In this document: one piece after another, positions 26,616-34,120 of the stretch
How the letters are laid out: every line of letters starts with the position of its first letter
Numbering within the stretch: the first letter of the stretch is position 1
Assembly: GCF_019219825.1 (NCBI RefSeq)
Contig: NZ_JAHUXH010000010.1
Coordinates: 1 to 64,000, forward strand
Reading direction: 5' to 3'
Source: Streptomyces sp. TRM70350
Lineage (GTDB): Bacteria; Actinomycetota; Actinomycetes; Streptomycetales; Streptomycetaceae
Length of the DNA stretch: 64,000 bases
Made by a program: the position numbers and the translations under genes
The notes under the pieces: generated by a model
What the model was told of the DNA's origin: nothing
Databases searched by the model: none
Seen by the model: only the letters and a program-made list of their open reading frames with translations

Positions 26616-27112
26616 TCACAGTCCTGGCCTGACCTCCAAACGGGGCCCCAGGTCCGGGCTGTCCGATCCGGCCAGCCCGGTGGCGGGGCCGTGTACGGTC
26701 ACCAGGTCGTGCAGCAGCCCAGAGGTCTTCTCGGGAGGCATCCCTGAGGCACGCGCCACCTCGTCCAGTTGGACGGCCTCGCCCCGGTGTTCCTGTTGCG
26801 TGCGGGTCAATGCCTGGAAGACCTGCTCATGTGCCTCGGTGTATGGCCCCGAGCCACGGCCCGTGAAGGACCGGCCCTGCGCGGCCGTCTCCCGTGCACG
26901 GGACGCTTCCCGGCGCTCGCCGCCCTGTTTGCCCTGGTGGCGTGTTTCCAGCCGCTCCTCGTGGCTGATCGCGTCGCGGTGGGGCAGGTGCTTGGGTTGT
27001 TTGGACGCGCCTGTCGTCCTGCTCTCCTCGCTCGGCGTGCTGCCGACCGGTGGGCCTCATGGGCCGCCCGGCGCCGCTGCGCCTCGTCGCCTTCCATCTT
27101 CTTGCGCACCAT
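26616..27112 (-). pseudogene. Small basic protein of a Streptomyces-type family, frameshifted
   Basis: ATG 27110-27112 with AAGGAG upstream opens MVRKKMEGDEAQRRRAAHEAH. About 25 codons in, the continuation moves to another frame and reads TTGASKQPKHLPHRDAISHE, then QVFQALTRTQQEHRGEAVQL, and ends at 26616 with DLGPRLEVRPGL. I recognise the GASKQ..HLPH..HEERL..GKQ pattern from short actinomycete proteins of unknown function. One base is missing (or two added) near 27040. Joined, the protein has about 166 residues. Confidence 0.7.
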
Positions 27113-27163
27113 GACGAGGGCTCCTTCCGTGTGCTCGATCCACCGGTTCCGTTCCGGGACCGA

Positions 27164-27826
27164 TCAGCTCGTACCTGCCGACGCACTGTGTTCGTGCAGT
27201 GCTTGCGTGACCTGCTCGTCGCTGAGCTGGTCGAAGTCGTCGTACCACTGTCCGACTGCGCGGAAGTCGGAGGGCTGGTGCAGACAGACGACGTCATCGG
27301 CCTCCGAGCGCATCGCTGCGGCGGTGTCGGGAGCGCAGACGGGGACGGCGAGGATCAGCCGGGCCGGGCCCTGGCGGCGCAGGTGGCGCAGGGCGGCGCG
27401 TGCGGTGGCGCCGGTGGCGAGCCCGTCGTCGATGAGGATCACGGCCCGGTCCTTGATCTCGGGCTTGGAGCGGTCACCTCGGTACCGCAGCTCCCGACGG
27501 TGCAGTTCCGTCCGCTCGCGCGCCACATCCGGGGCGAGCCGGTCCTCGCCCAACCCGAGTATCTCCAGTGAACGCCGGTCGAACAGCGGTGGATCATCCC
27601 CGACGATCGCACCGATGCCGGTCTCCGGATGACCCGGTACGCCGATCTTCCGCGCGACCAGTACGTCCAGCGGTGCCTTGAGGGCCTGGGCCACCTCGGC
27701 CGCCACCGGGACGCCGCCTCGCGGCAGCGCCAGTACGACTGGGTTGACGAGGTCCCCGTCGGCTGCCCACTCCATCAGCCGGACCGCGAGCTCCTGCCCG
27801 GCATGGCGGCGGTCGTGGAATCGCAT
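27164..27826 (-). CDS. Phosphoribosyltransferase-domain protein
   Basis: The 220-residue protein starts at ATG 27824-27826 (MRFHDRRHAGQELAVRLMEW). The PRPP-binding motif is AVILIDDGLATGATARAAL; the family mark ALPRGGVPVAAEVAQAL precedes LDVLVARKIGVPGHPE. Such proteins occur widely in stress clusters, and their true substrate is unknown. The frame stays open upstream, but those residues do not belong to the family. Confidence 0.9.
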   Translation of the reverse strand: MRFHDRRHAGQELAVRLMEWAADGDLVNPVVLALPRGGVPVAAEVAQALKAPLDVLVARKIGVPGHPETGIGAIVGDDPPLFDRRSLEILGLGEDRLAPDVARERTELHRRELRYRGDRSKPEIKDRAVILIDDGLATGATARAALRHLRRQGPARLILAVPVCAPDTAAAMRSEADDVVCLHQPSDFRAVGQWYDDFDQLSDEQVTQALHEHSASAGTS

Positions 27827-27960
27827 GATCTGGATACCTGTCTTCCTTGCATGGGACGTGTGTGTGGGCCTGCCCGCTTGTGGGTGCTTCCCCGTGGACT
27901 GGGGATGAAGGACCAGTCGTGTGGCGTCCGGCGTCCGCTTCCGCATACCGGCACGGCCCG

Positions 27961-28122
27961 TCAGGATTTGGTGTCCGGCTCGTTCCGGCGTGCCTCGAAC
28001 TGCTTGTGGCCGTTGGGGCAGGACGGGATCTTGTCGCCCTGCTTCACGTGTACCTTCTCGCTGCAACTGGCGCAGTAGAAGTCCCCGGTCTTCTGCGCCT
28101 TCTCGCCGGCGTTCGCTGTCAT
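27961..28122 (-). CDS. 53-residue zinc-ribbon peptide
   Basis: This short frame reads MTANAGEKAQKTGDFYCASC, then SEKVHVKQGDKIPSCPNGHK, then QFEARRNEPDTKS and stop. The CxxC pair and the later C-P-N-G-H give a likely zinc site. Its ATG overlaps the stop of the upstream alcohol dehydrogenase gene (ATGA at 28119-28122), so it is translated in an operon with that gene. It is probably a small regulator or an RNA/DNA-binding ribbon. Confidence 0.8.
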   Translation of the reverse strand: MTANAGEKAQKTGDFYCASCSEKVHVKQGDKIPSCPNGHKQFEARRNEPDTKS

Positions 28123-29447
28123 TGTCCGCTCACATCCACGTTCGTCGCTTCTTCTGCCGACGGTCCCGGCGATCCAGCGGTGGTGGCCGCGCCGGTGCCG
28201 GCGGCCTCGCCGAGACCCGGGGCGACTGCTCCCTCGTCCGAGACCCCGAGGACCACCTTGGTCCAGCCCGCTTCCCGCCGGTCGAAACGGCGGTACGCCT
28301 GGACCGCGTTCTGCGCGTCACCCCAGCGAGTGACCAGGGGCGTGGGGTCGAGGCGCCCTGCCGCGACCATCGAGACGAGAGCGAGCACGTAGCGGCGGTG
28401 GTTGCAGTTACCGGACTTCAGGGTGAGGTTCTTCATGAACGCCTCACCGAACGGATAGTGCTGCACCTGGGGCGGATAGACGCCGACCGTGCCGATGGTG
28501 CCCGCCTTGGCCACCATCTGTACTGACCACCGAGCGGCCAGCGACGGCGCGTCACCCGGCACCCAAGTGTCGCCCTCCGGCTTCTGCTCGGGGGCCGCGT
28601 CCTTGAGCTCGTGGTCGAACTGCTCGGCCTGCTCCCGCACTGCCCCGGCGGCCGGCCCGCGCCGCGGCCGCTCCGCGTCCACGCCCACGGCCTCGATGAC
28701 GCGGTCGACACCGATCCCGCCTGTCAGCTCCCGCACCGCCTCGACCGGATCCTCGGCGTTGAAGTCGACGGTCTCGGCGTGCTGGCTGCGGGCCACATCC
28801 AGCCGGTCGGCCACGCCGTCGACGACGATGATCCGCCCAGCTCCCTGGAGCCGGGCACAGGCGATGGCAGCCTGTCCCACCGGGCCGGCGCCCACCACAG
28901 CGACGGTGTCGCCCTCGCCGATCTCGGCCAGCCGGGCGCCGAACCAGGCGGTGGGGTAGACGTCCGACAGCAGGATCGCCTGAGCGTCATCGACGGTGTC
29001 CGGCAGCGGTACGAGACCGACGTGCGCGAAGGGAACGCGCGCGTACTCCGCCTGCAGGCCGTCCAGGCCACCCGCCGCCTCCGGTCCACCGAAGAAGGTC
29101 GTGCCCGCCTGCGGCCCACCGGGGTTGGCGTTGTCGCACTGCGCGTAATACCCCGCACGGCAGTAACTGCATGTCCCGCACGCCACCGTCGACGGCACCA
29201 CCACCCGGTCACCGGGCCGAAAGTTCCGCACACCGGAACCCACTTCCTCCACCACCCCGACGGCCTCGTGGCCAAGGATCCGGCCCTCCTGCAGACCCGG
29301 CATGGTGCCGCGGACGAAATGCAGGTCGGTGCCGCAGATGGCGGAGGTGGTGATGCGCACGATCGCGTCGTACGGCTCCTTGATCGTCGGTTCCGGCACG
29401 TCGTCCAGCCGTATGTCCCCCAGTCCGTGCCACACCACAGCCTTCAT
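28119..29447 (-). CDS. Zinc-dependent alcohol/formaldehyde dehydrogenase-like protein
   Basis: The 442-residue protein starts at ATG 29445-29447. The catalytic zinc region is SAICGTDLHFVRG and GHEAVGVVEEVG; the structural zinc is VACGTCSYCRAGYYAQC; the cofactor motif is VVGAGPVGQAAI. An insert of about 45 residues (PEQKPEGDTWVPGDAPSLAA region) before VQMVAKAGTIGTVGVYPPQ is typical of formaldehyde-dehydrogenase-like members. It is longer at the C-terminus than most, with a Gly/Ala/Glu-rich tail. It leads an operon with the zinc-ribbon peptide. Confidence 0.9.
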   Translation of the reverse strand: MKAVVWHGLGDIRLDDVPEPTIKEPYDAIVRITTSAICGTDLHFVRGTMPGLQEGRILGHEAVGVVEEVGSGVRNFRPGDRVVVPSTVACGTCSYCRAGYYAQCDNANPGGPQAGTTFFGGPEAAGGLDGLQAEYARVPFAHVGLVPLPDTVDDAQAILLSDVYPTAWFGARLAEIGEGDTVAVVGAGPVGQAAIACARLQGAGRIIVVDGVADRLDVARSQHAETVDFNAEDPVEAVRELTGGIGVDRVIEAVGVDAERPRRGPAAGAVREQAEQFDHELKDAAPEQKPEGDTWVPGDAPSLAARWSVQMVAKAGTIGTVGVYPPQVQHYPFGEAFMKNLTLKSGNCNHRRYVLALVSMVAAGRLDPTPLVTRWGDAQNAVQAYRRFDRREAGWTKVVLGVSDEGAVAPGLGEAAGTGAATTAGSPGPSAEEATNVDVSGQ

Positions 29448-30252
29448 GCGGATGCTCCCTCCATGGGTAGCCGGCGGAGAACTCCCGTTCCGGCGGGATC
29501 AGTGATCAGGTCCCGGGATCGCTGGTTTTCCGGGGCTGGACAGGCACACGGTGCCGTCCTTTGGCCCCGGCGCTGGGAACTCCGTCTTGCCGACTCAGGG
29601 TTTCTGCTCGTATCGGCAGTGGCGCCAACGTCTCAAGGCAGACCGGGCGACGCCATTTTGTCCCTGTCCGGGTTCTCCTGACTGGCGTCCCGCAAACAGC
29701 CGGGACCGGGTGGCTGCCACCGCACCGACCGGAATCCAGACTCGATCAGTTGCCGACCCGGCGCCTGCCATGGACGAGCCCGCTACTACCCACGTCAGGG
29801 TGCGGCTGAGGGTGATCAGTGCCCACGAGGCCGCAGCGCGGGCTGCACGGAGTTTCGCCTTGCGTGATACAGCCGTTTTCCGGGTGAGGAGCGCGGTGAT
29901 GGAGGGCACCCGTACTCCTTGTCCGGCGGCGCCGCCACGACGCGGTGCGGGGCGCCTGCCAGGACGCTCGCCCCGTTTGTCGAGAACGAGTCCCTTCATG
30001 GCCAGCAGTCCGTACGCATCCGCCAACGCCACGTGGGCCATCCGGGTCACCCACGGGCACGACCAGTCTGACGGAGGCGTGGTCGGGTAGCCGGATCACG
30101 TTGCCGCAGGCCGGGGCCATCTCCACCAGCAGGACCAGCCAGCCGCACGGAGGCTACTTGCCGAATAGCACCGTGTGCGGTCACCACAACGTCGATGCCG
30201 CCTCAGGTAACGCGATGCCCCGCACCCGTCCGACCGGCGGAATGGACGAACC
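29448..30252. other. Stretch without a confirmed gene
   Basis: A minus-strand frame at 29595-30050 (MTRMAHVALADAYGLLAMKG) begins with fair codon bias and contains one hydrophobic segment, but the bias fades and no family is seen. I do not call it. Promoters of the flanking divergent genes must lie here. Confidence 0.35.
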
Positions 30253-30534
30253 ATGACTGACTACGTTGATCCCTACCGGAGCCGTCACCGACGACACCGA
30301 CAGTCCCGGGACAGTGAGCCTGCCCGTCTACGAGCAGCAGGACGGTACCGAACTGGTGCCGGTGTTCACCTCGCACGGTATGTGGCAGGCGTTCCCGCAG
30401 ATCACAGAGCATCAGCGGATGCAACTCGGTGCGCTCGCCCATGGCTGGCCGTCCCGGCGCTCGCTGTGCGACTGCCTCCCGAGGCAACCGCGGCGCTTGA
30501 CGGGGTCCGGCAGGGGGTACCCGGCGCCCCATGA
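30253..30534 (+). pseudogene. SseB-like small protein, frameshifted
   Basis: ATG 30253 opens MTDYVDPYR. The family segment SLPVYEQQDGTELVPVFTSH, then AFPQITEHQRMQLGALAHGW, is in the next frame, and the end ATAALDGVRQGVPGAP returns to the first frame. Two shifts (about 30290 and 30455) are needed. Pieces fit the SseB N-terminal domain of Streptomyces. Its last stop overlaps the next gene start (ATGA at 30531-30534), so the pair was once an operon. Confidence 0.65.
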
Positions 30535-30965
30535 AATGGCAACAGATACAGGCCTCTCCGGCCGCGGTATACGTGGTGGTCTTGGCTCCGGGTGAGGAGG
30601 CCGTTGCCGCGATCACCGATTTCGCCCGTGCCCAGTCGCTGGGTGCCTCCCAGGTGACGGCCGTGGGAGCCTTCTCCCAGGCCACGGTGGGTTGGTTCGA
30701 CCGCGAGGCCAAGAACTACCGGCGGATACCGGTGGGTGAGCAGTGCGAGGTGCTGTCACTGCTGGGGGACATCGTCATCGGGGAGGACGGGCCGACCCCG
30801 CACCTCCACGCCGTACTGGGTCTCGCCGACGGTACGACCCGCGGCGGCCACCTGCTGGAGGGCCAGGTCTGGCCGACACTGGAGGTCATCGTGCGAGACA
30901 GCCCGGCAGCACTGGCGAAGATCCACCGTCCCGATCTCGGTCTGGCGCTCATCAACCTGACCTGA
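30531..30965 (+). CDS. PPC/DUF296 domain protein
   Basis: The 144-residue protein starts at ATG 30531. The fold's marks are present: YVVVLAPGEEAVAAITDFAR, VTAVGAFSQATVGWFD, EVLSLLGDIVIGEDGPTPHLHAVLG and GGHLLEGQVWPTLEVIV. PHLHA supplies the conserved histidines. Bacterial members form trimers and are often labelled DNA-binding by analogy with plant AT-hook proteins. No AT-hook is present here. Confidence 0.9.
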   Translation: MKWQQIQASPAAVYVVVLAPGEEAVAAITDFARAQSLGASQVTAVGAFSQATVGWFDREAKNYRRIPVGEQCEVLSLLGDIVIGEDGPTPHLHAVLGLADGTTRGGHLLEGQVWPTLEVIVRDSPAALAKIHRPDLGLALINLT

Positions 30966-31023
30966 CCCGCCCGCTGGTTTTCCGCCTCGCGGCGGCGAAA
31001 GGTCTTCCCGCGCACGGAATGTG

Positions 31024-32355
31024 TCACACGCCCGCGGGCCAGGTCTGCTCCTCCGCGCTCTCGGCCGCCATCGGGTGCAGCGGAGTGAGGGCGCGCGTGC
31101 GGTCGAGGTAGCAAAAGGCGTCGTACCGCTCGGCCAGGACGGTCGGAACGTAATGGCCCACCCACTCATACTCCGGCCGGTAGACCACGCCGATGGCGCG
31201 GTGACCGCGCTCTTCGTGGAACCACTCGCGCCGGCCGGATGAGGGGGGCCGCTGGAACTGCACGTGGGGGAAGACGAACAGCGTTCGCTCGTCGGGCAGC
31301 GCCCGGTGCAGCAGGTCCTCCAGGCTGCCGGTGCGGGCGGGCGGCACGTTCATGATCCTCGGTACGTCGCCCCAGGTGTCCGCAGCGATCACGGTGCCGG
31401 AGTACGAACCGAAGCCGACCAGCACCACGCCCTTGCCCATGTGCCGTTCGCGCACCAGCTGGCCGATGTTCACCTCGCCGACGTCGGCCATATCCGTGGC
31501 GCGGGCGTCGCCGACGTGAGTGTTGTGCGCCCACACCACCGCCTTGGCGTCCGGACCGTAGTGCTCCAGGAGACGGTCCAGCGTGTCCACCATGTGACGG
31601 TCACGGATGTTCCACGACTCCGGTCCGCTGTCCAGCATGGCCCGGTAGTAGCGATCGGCACCGGCCAGCACCTCAGCGTTCTGCCGCGCGGCGAAATCCG
31701 CGAGCGAGCCGTCCAGGGCGGCTGCCCCCGCCGCCCGCCGGCGCAGCTCGGTGAGCAGGCTGATCACCTGCGGCTCACAGCCCTCGGGCAGGTAGCGGGT
31801 GGCCAGCGCGTACGCCTGCGGATCCTCCGCGTACGGCTCGAAGCACCGGTACGTCTCCAGGGCCTGCTCCACCCGGTCGGGGTCGTGCTCGCGCACATGG
31901 TCCAGCACCGCGTGCAGTGACTCCCACAGGCTGTAGACATCAAGGCCGAAGAAGCCGACGCGCCGCTCGGGCGGCAGCTGCTCGTTGTGACGGCGCAGCC
32001 ACCGGGTGAACGCGGCCACGTCGGTGTTGGCCCACATCCACGTCGGCCAGCGACGGAAGCCCGCCAGCACTTCCTGGGGGTCCTCAGGCGCGTCCGGCGC
32101 TGCGACCACCGAGCAATGCACGGCCTGGCAGTCCGGCCAGTCGCCCTCCACCGCGACGAAGGAGAAGCCCTTCTCCTCGATGAGCCGACGCGTCAGCACG
32201 TCACGGACCTGGTAGTAGTCGGCAGTGCCATGGGACGCCTCGCCCAGCAGCACATAGCGGGCGTCACCGATACGGTCCACCAGCGGGTCCAGCGACGTCT
32301 GGTCCGTCAGGGGCAGCGCAGCCGTCCGCATACGGTCCTGCTCGGTGTCGGGCAC
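31024..32355 (-). CDS. Erythromycin-esterase family protein
   Basis: The 443-residue protein starts at GTG 32353-32355 behind GGAAGGG. Family motifs are VLLGEASHGTADYYQVRDVL, FVAVEGDWPDC, GFFGLDVYSLWES, VVWAHNTHVGDARATDM and RERGHRAIGVVY-like HEERGHRAIGVVYRP. The E-H pairs are those used by EreA-type hydrolases. Chromosomal members in stress clusters often have no known antibiotic substrate, so resistance should not be assumed. Confidence 0.9.
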   Translation of the reverse strand: MPDTEQDRMRTAALPLTDQTSLDPLVDRIGDARYVLLGEASHGTADYYQVRDVLTRRLIEEKGFSFVAVEGDWPDCQAVHCSVVAAPDAPEDPQEVLAGFRRWPTWMWANTDVAAFTRWLRRHNEQLPPERRVGFFGLDVYSLWESLHAVLDHVREHDPDRVEQALETYRCFEPYAEDPQAYALATRYLPEGCEPQVISLLTELRRRAAGAAALDGSLADFAARQNAEVLAGADRYYRAMLDSGPESWNIRDRHMVDTLDRLLEHYGPDAKAVVWAHNTHVGDARATDMADVGEVNIGQLVRERHMGKGVVLVGFGSYSGTVIAADTWGDVPRIMNVPPARTGSLEDLLHRALPDERTLFVFPHVQFQRPPSSGRREWFHEERGHRAIGVVYRPEYEWVGHYVPTVLAERYDAFCYLDRTRALTPLHPMAAESAEEQTWPAGV

Positions 32356-32499
32356 GGCATGTTTCCCTTCCTTATCGTGTGCCGCATCGGGTTTCCCGCC
32401 GTGCGACACCAGAAACCGTGGGCGCAGGACTGGGCAGCGGCACCCGTCGGCCTGGAGCCGACTTGCACAGCCGTGCCACGGAGCCACGTCATGAAACGG

Positions 32500-33171
32500 T
32501 CATGCGCCTGCCCCGGCCAGCTCCTGCATCTCCTGGTAACCCTCCTTGTCGTGCCGGACCTGGACCAACGCGTCGATCAGTCGCACGAACTCCCGGTCGT
32601 CGCGCACGAGTCGGTGCAGGGACTTCGCGTCGTGGCCCAGAGCAAGCCGATCGGCCGCGTCCAGTGCCTTCTTGTCCGCGAAGGGGAGCAGTTCCTGCCA
32701 GATCAGCTGGGCCTCCCGGCAGAAGGCGTCGACGACGTCGTCGTCCACGTTGGCGAAATGCCGGAGGAACTCACGCTCCCTCTCCGGGTCGCGCCCGGCG
32801 TCCTCTCGCAGTTCTGACAGGTCGCCGCCGTGATCCTCCTGCAAGTGCAGCGCGGCATCCGTCATCGCCGTACTGATCCGCTTCCTGTCGCCCTCCGGAT
32901 ACCCGGCGTCGGCGAGGACCTGCTCGATCTGCTGGCGGCCTGCCTGCAGCACCTGCCCGGCCGTCGACCACCTGCGTCCGCGCAGGGTCGTGAACGTGTC
33001 GACGGCCACCTCGGGATCGACTCTGGCATCCGTCAGCGCCGCCAGCTGGAAGAGCTGATACAGCGCGTGCGGGTAGTTCCTTATGTGGATCTCGGCCTGT
33101 TCAGCGAGGCTACGGCGTCCGTACCGCTGCAGCAGTGCCTCGACGACCCTTTCCTTCTCCGCCCGGGCCAT
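32500..33171 (-). CDS. Helix-hairpin-helix (endonuclease III-like) protein
   Basis: The 223-residue protein starts at ATG 33169-33171 behind GGGAGGTGAGG. It is all-helical; DAGYPEGDRKRISTAMTDAA with LREDAGRDPEREREFLRHFA and DADRLALGHDAKSL-like regions resemble the HhH-GPD layout, but the catalytic lysine and Fe-S cysteines are not evident. A structural rather than glycosylase role is likely. The confidence in coding is high, and in function low. Confidence 0.75.
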   Translation of the reverse strand: MARAEKERVVEALLQRYGRRSLAEQAEIHIRNYPHALYQLFQLAALTDARVDPEVAVDTFTTLRGRRWSTAGQVLQAGRQQIEQVLADAGYPEGDRKRISTAMTDAALHLQEDHGGDLSELREDAGRDPEREREFLRHFANVDDDVVDAFCREAQLIWQELLPFADKKALDAADRLALGHDAKSLHRLVRDDREFVRLIDALVQVRHDKEGYQEMQELAGAGA

Positions 33172-33253
33172 GGTCCTCACCTCCCGACGGTGACCGTGCC
33201 TGTGCCGGGTTCCCCGTTTGCGCCCAGGCAGCCGGAGGCCCGCGGTGACGAGG

Positions 33254-33420
33254 TCAGGTGGCCGGCCTGGGGAGGGCGGCGAGGCAGGTGAAAGCGTTCG
33301 CCAGTGCCTGCCGCCACGGCCAGGTGGCGGAGATCCGCAGCTGCAGGCGGCGTTGGCCGCGGGTGATGCGGGCGGCGGCGTGCAGCAGTCGGTAGCGCAG
33401 CTTAGCGCCCGTGCCCTGCG
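33254..33420 (-). mobile_element. C-terminal scrap of an IS1380-type transposase
   Basis: The complement reads KLRYRLLHAAARITRGQRRL, then SATWPWRQALANAFTCLAAL PRPAT and stop at 33254-33256. This is the characteristic end of IS1380-family transposases in Streptomyces. Upstream of KLRYRL the similarity ends. Only about 55 codons remain. Confidence 0.7.
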
Positions 33421-33474
33421 CCAACGTCCGACGGCGCGGAGACCTGACACAGTCGGTGGATGGCGGTCGGGTGG

Positions 33475-34036
33475 TCCGGGCCTGGTGGGCTCCCTGGTCG
33501 CCGACGGCATCGGCGTCGACATCTCCTGCGTGTTCAGCGCGGCACGCGGACCGTCGGCTGCGTGAGCGGGGTCTGGACGCGTCCCGCTGTCCGACGGGCG
33601 AGGCGGCCCGGGCCCACGCCCGCCTCGTCCACCACCGCCACGAACAGGCCATGAGCTCCCCCCGCCGGCAGGCGCTCGCCGCGCACGGCGCCCAGCTGCC
33701 CCACCTGGTCTGGACGTCCCTCGAACCACCGGACCGGCCCTCGTACACGGACCACCTCGTCGCCTGGGGCGTGGTCCACGCCCTCACCCGCACCTCCCTG
33801 CCGTCCCTCACCCATGGCTCCGTCCTGATCGGGGACGTTCCGTCGGGCGTCACATCACGGCCCGCCAGGATCTGGAGGCGCTGTACGCGTCCGGCCTCTC
33901 CTACGAGGTGCTGGCGGCGGACCTCGAAGATGCCTGGCTGGCCCGGCGAGCACAGCTCTGGCACGCCCTCTGGCGCGGTGCGGAGCGGGTCACCGACGCG
34001 GCCGAGGTCGCCGGAACCGCGAAGGACCCCGCCTGA
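33475..34036 (+). pseudogene. tal: Transaldolase remnant
   Basis: Three frames give consecutive transaldolase pieces. GSLVADGIGVDISCVFSAAR comes first (about 33490-33550), then ARAHARLVHHRHEQAMSSPR with HLVWTSLEPPDRPSYTDHLV (to about 33850), then LEALYASGLSYEVLAADLED ending at the TGA at 34034-34036. They match the last half of actinobacterial Tal (KDPAYSDTxYVxELVAPxTVNT, then the C-terminal helix). The N-terminal half, catalytic lysine and an internal segment are gone, so it is inactive. Confidence 0.75.
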
Positions 34037-34120
34037 CAGGCACCGGCTGCTCGCGGGCGAAGTGGTGCCGGCTGGTTGTCTCGGAGACCGTCCGCGGTGC
34101 CTGGGAGTTCGTCCGTGGGC

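Noticed and set aside
29595..30050. Minus-strand 151-residue frame
   Set aside because: Codon bias is good only at its start, there is no ribosome binding site, and no family was recognised.
31024..32355. Antibiotic resistance gene (ereA)
   Set aside because: The family fits, but the housekeeping stress context gives no support for macrolide inactivation.
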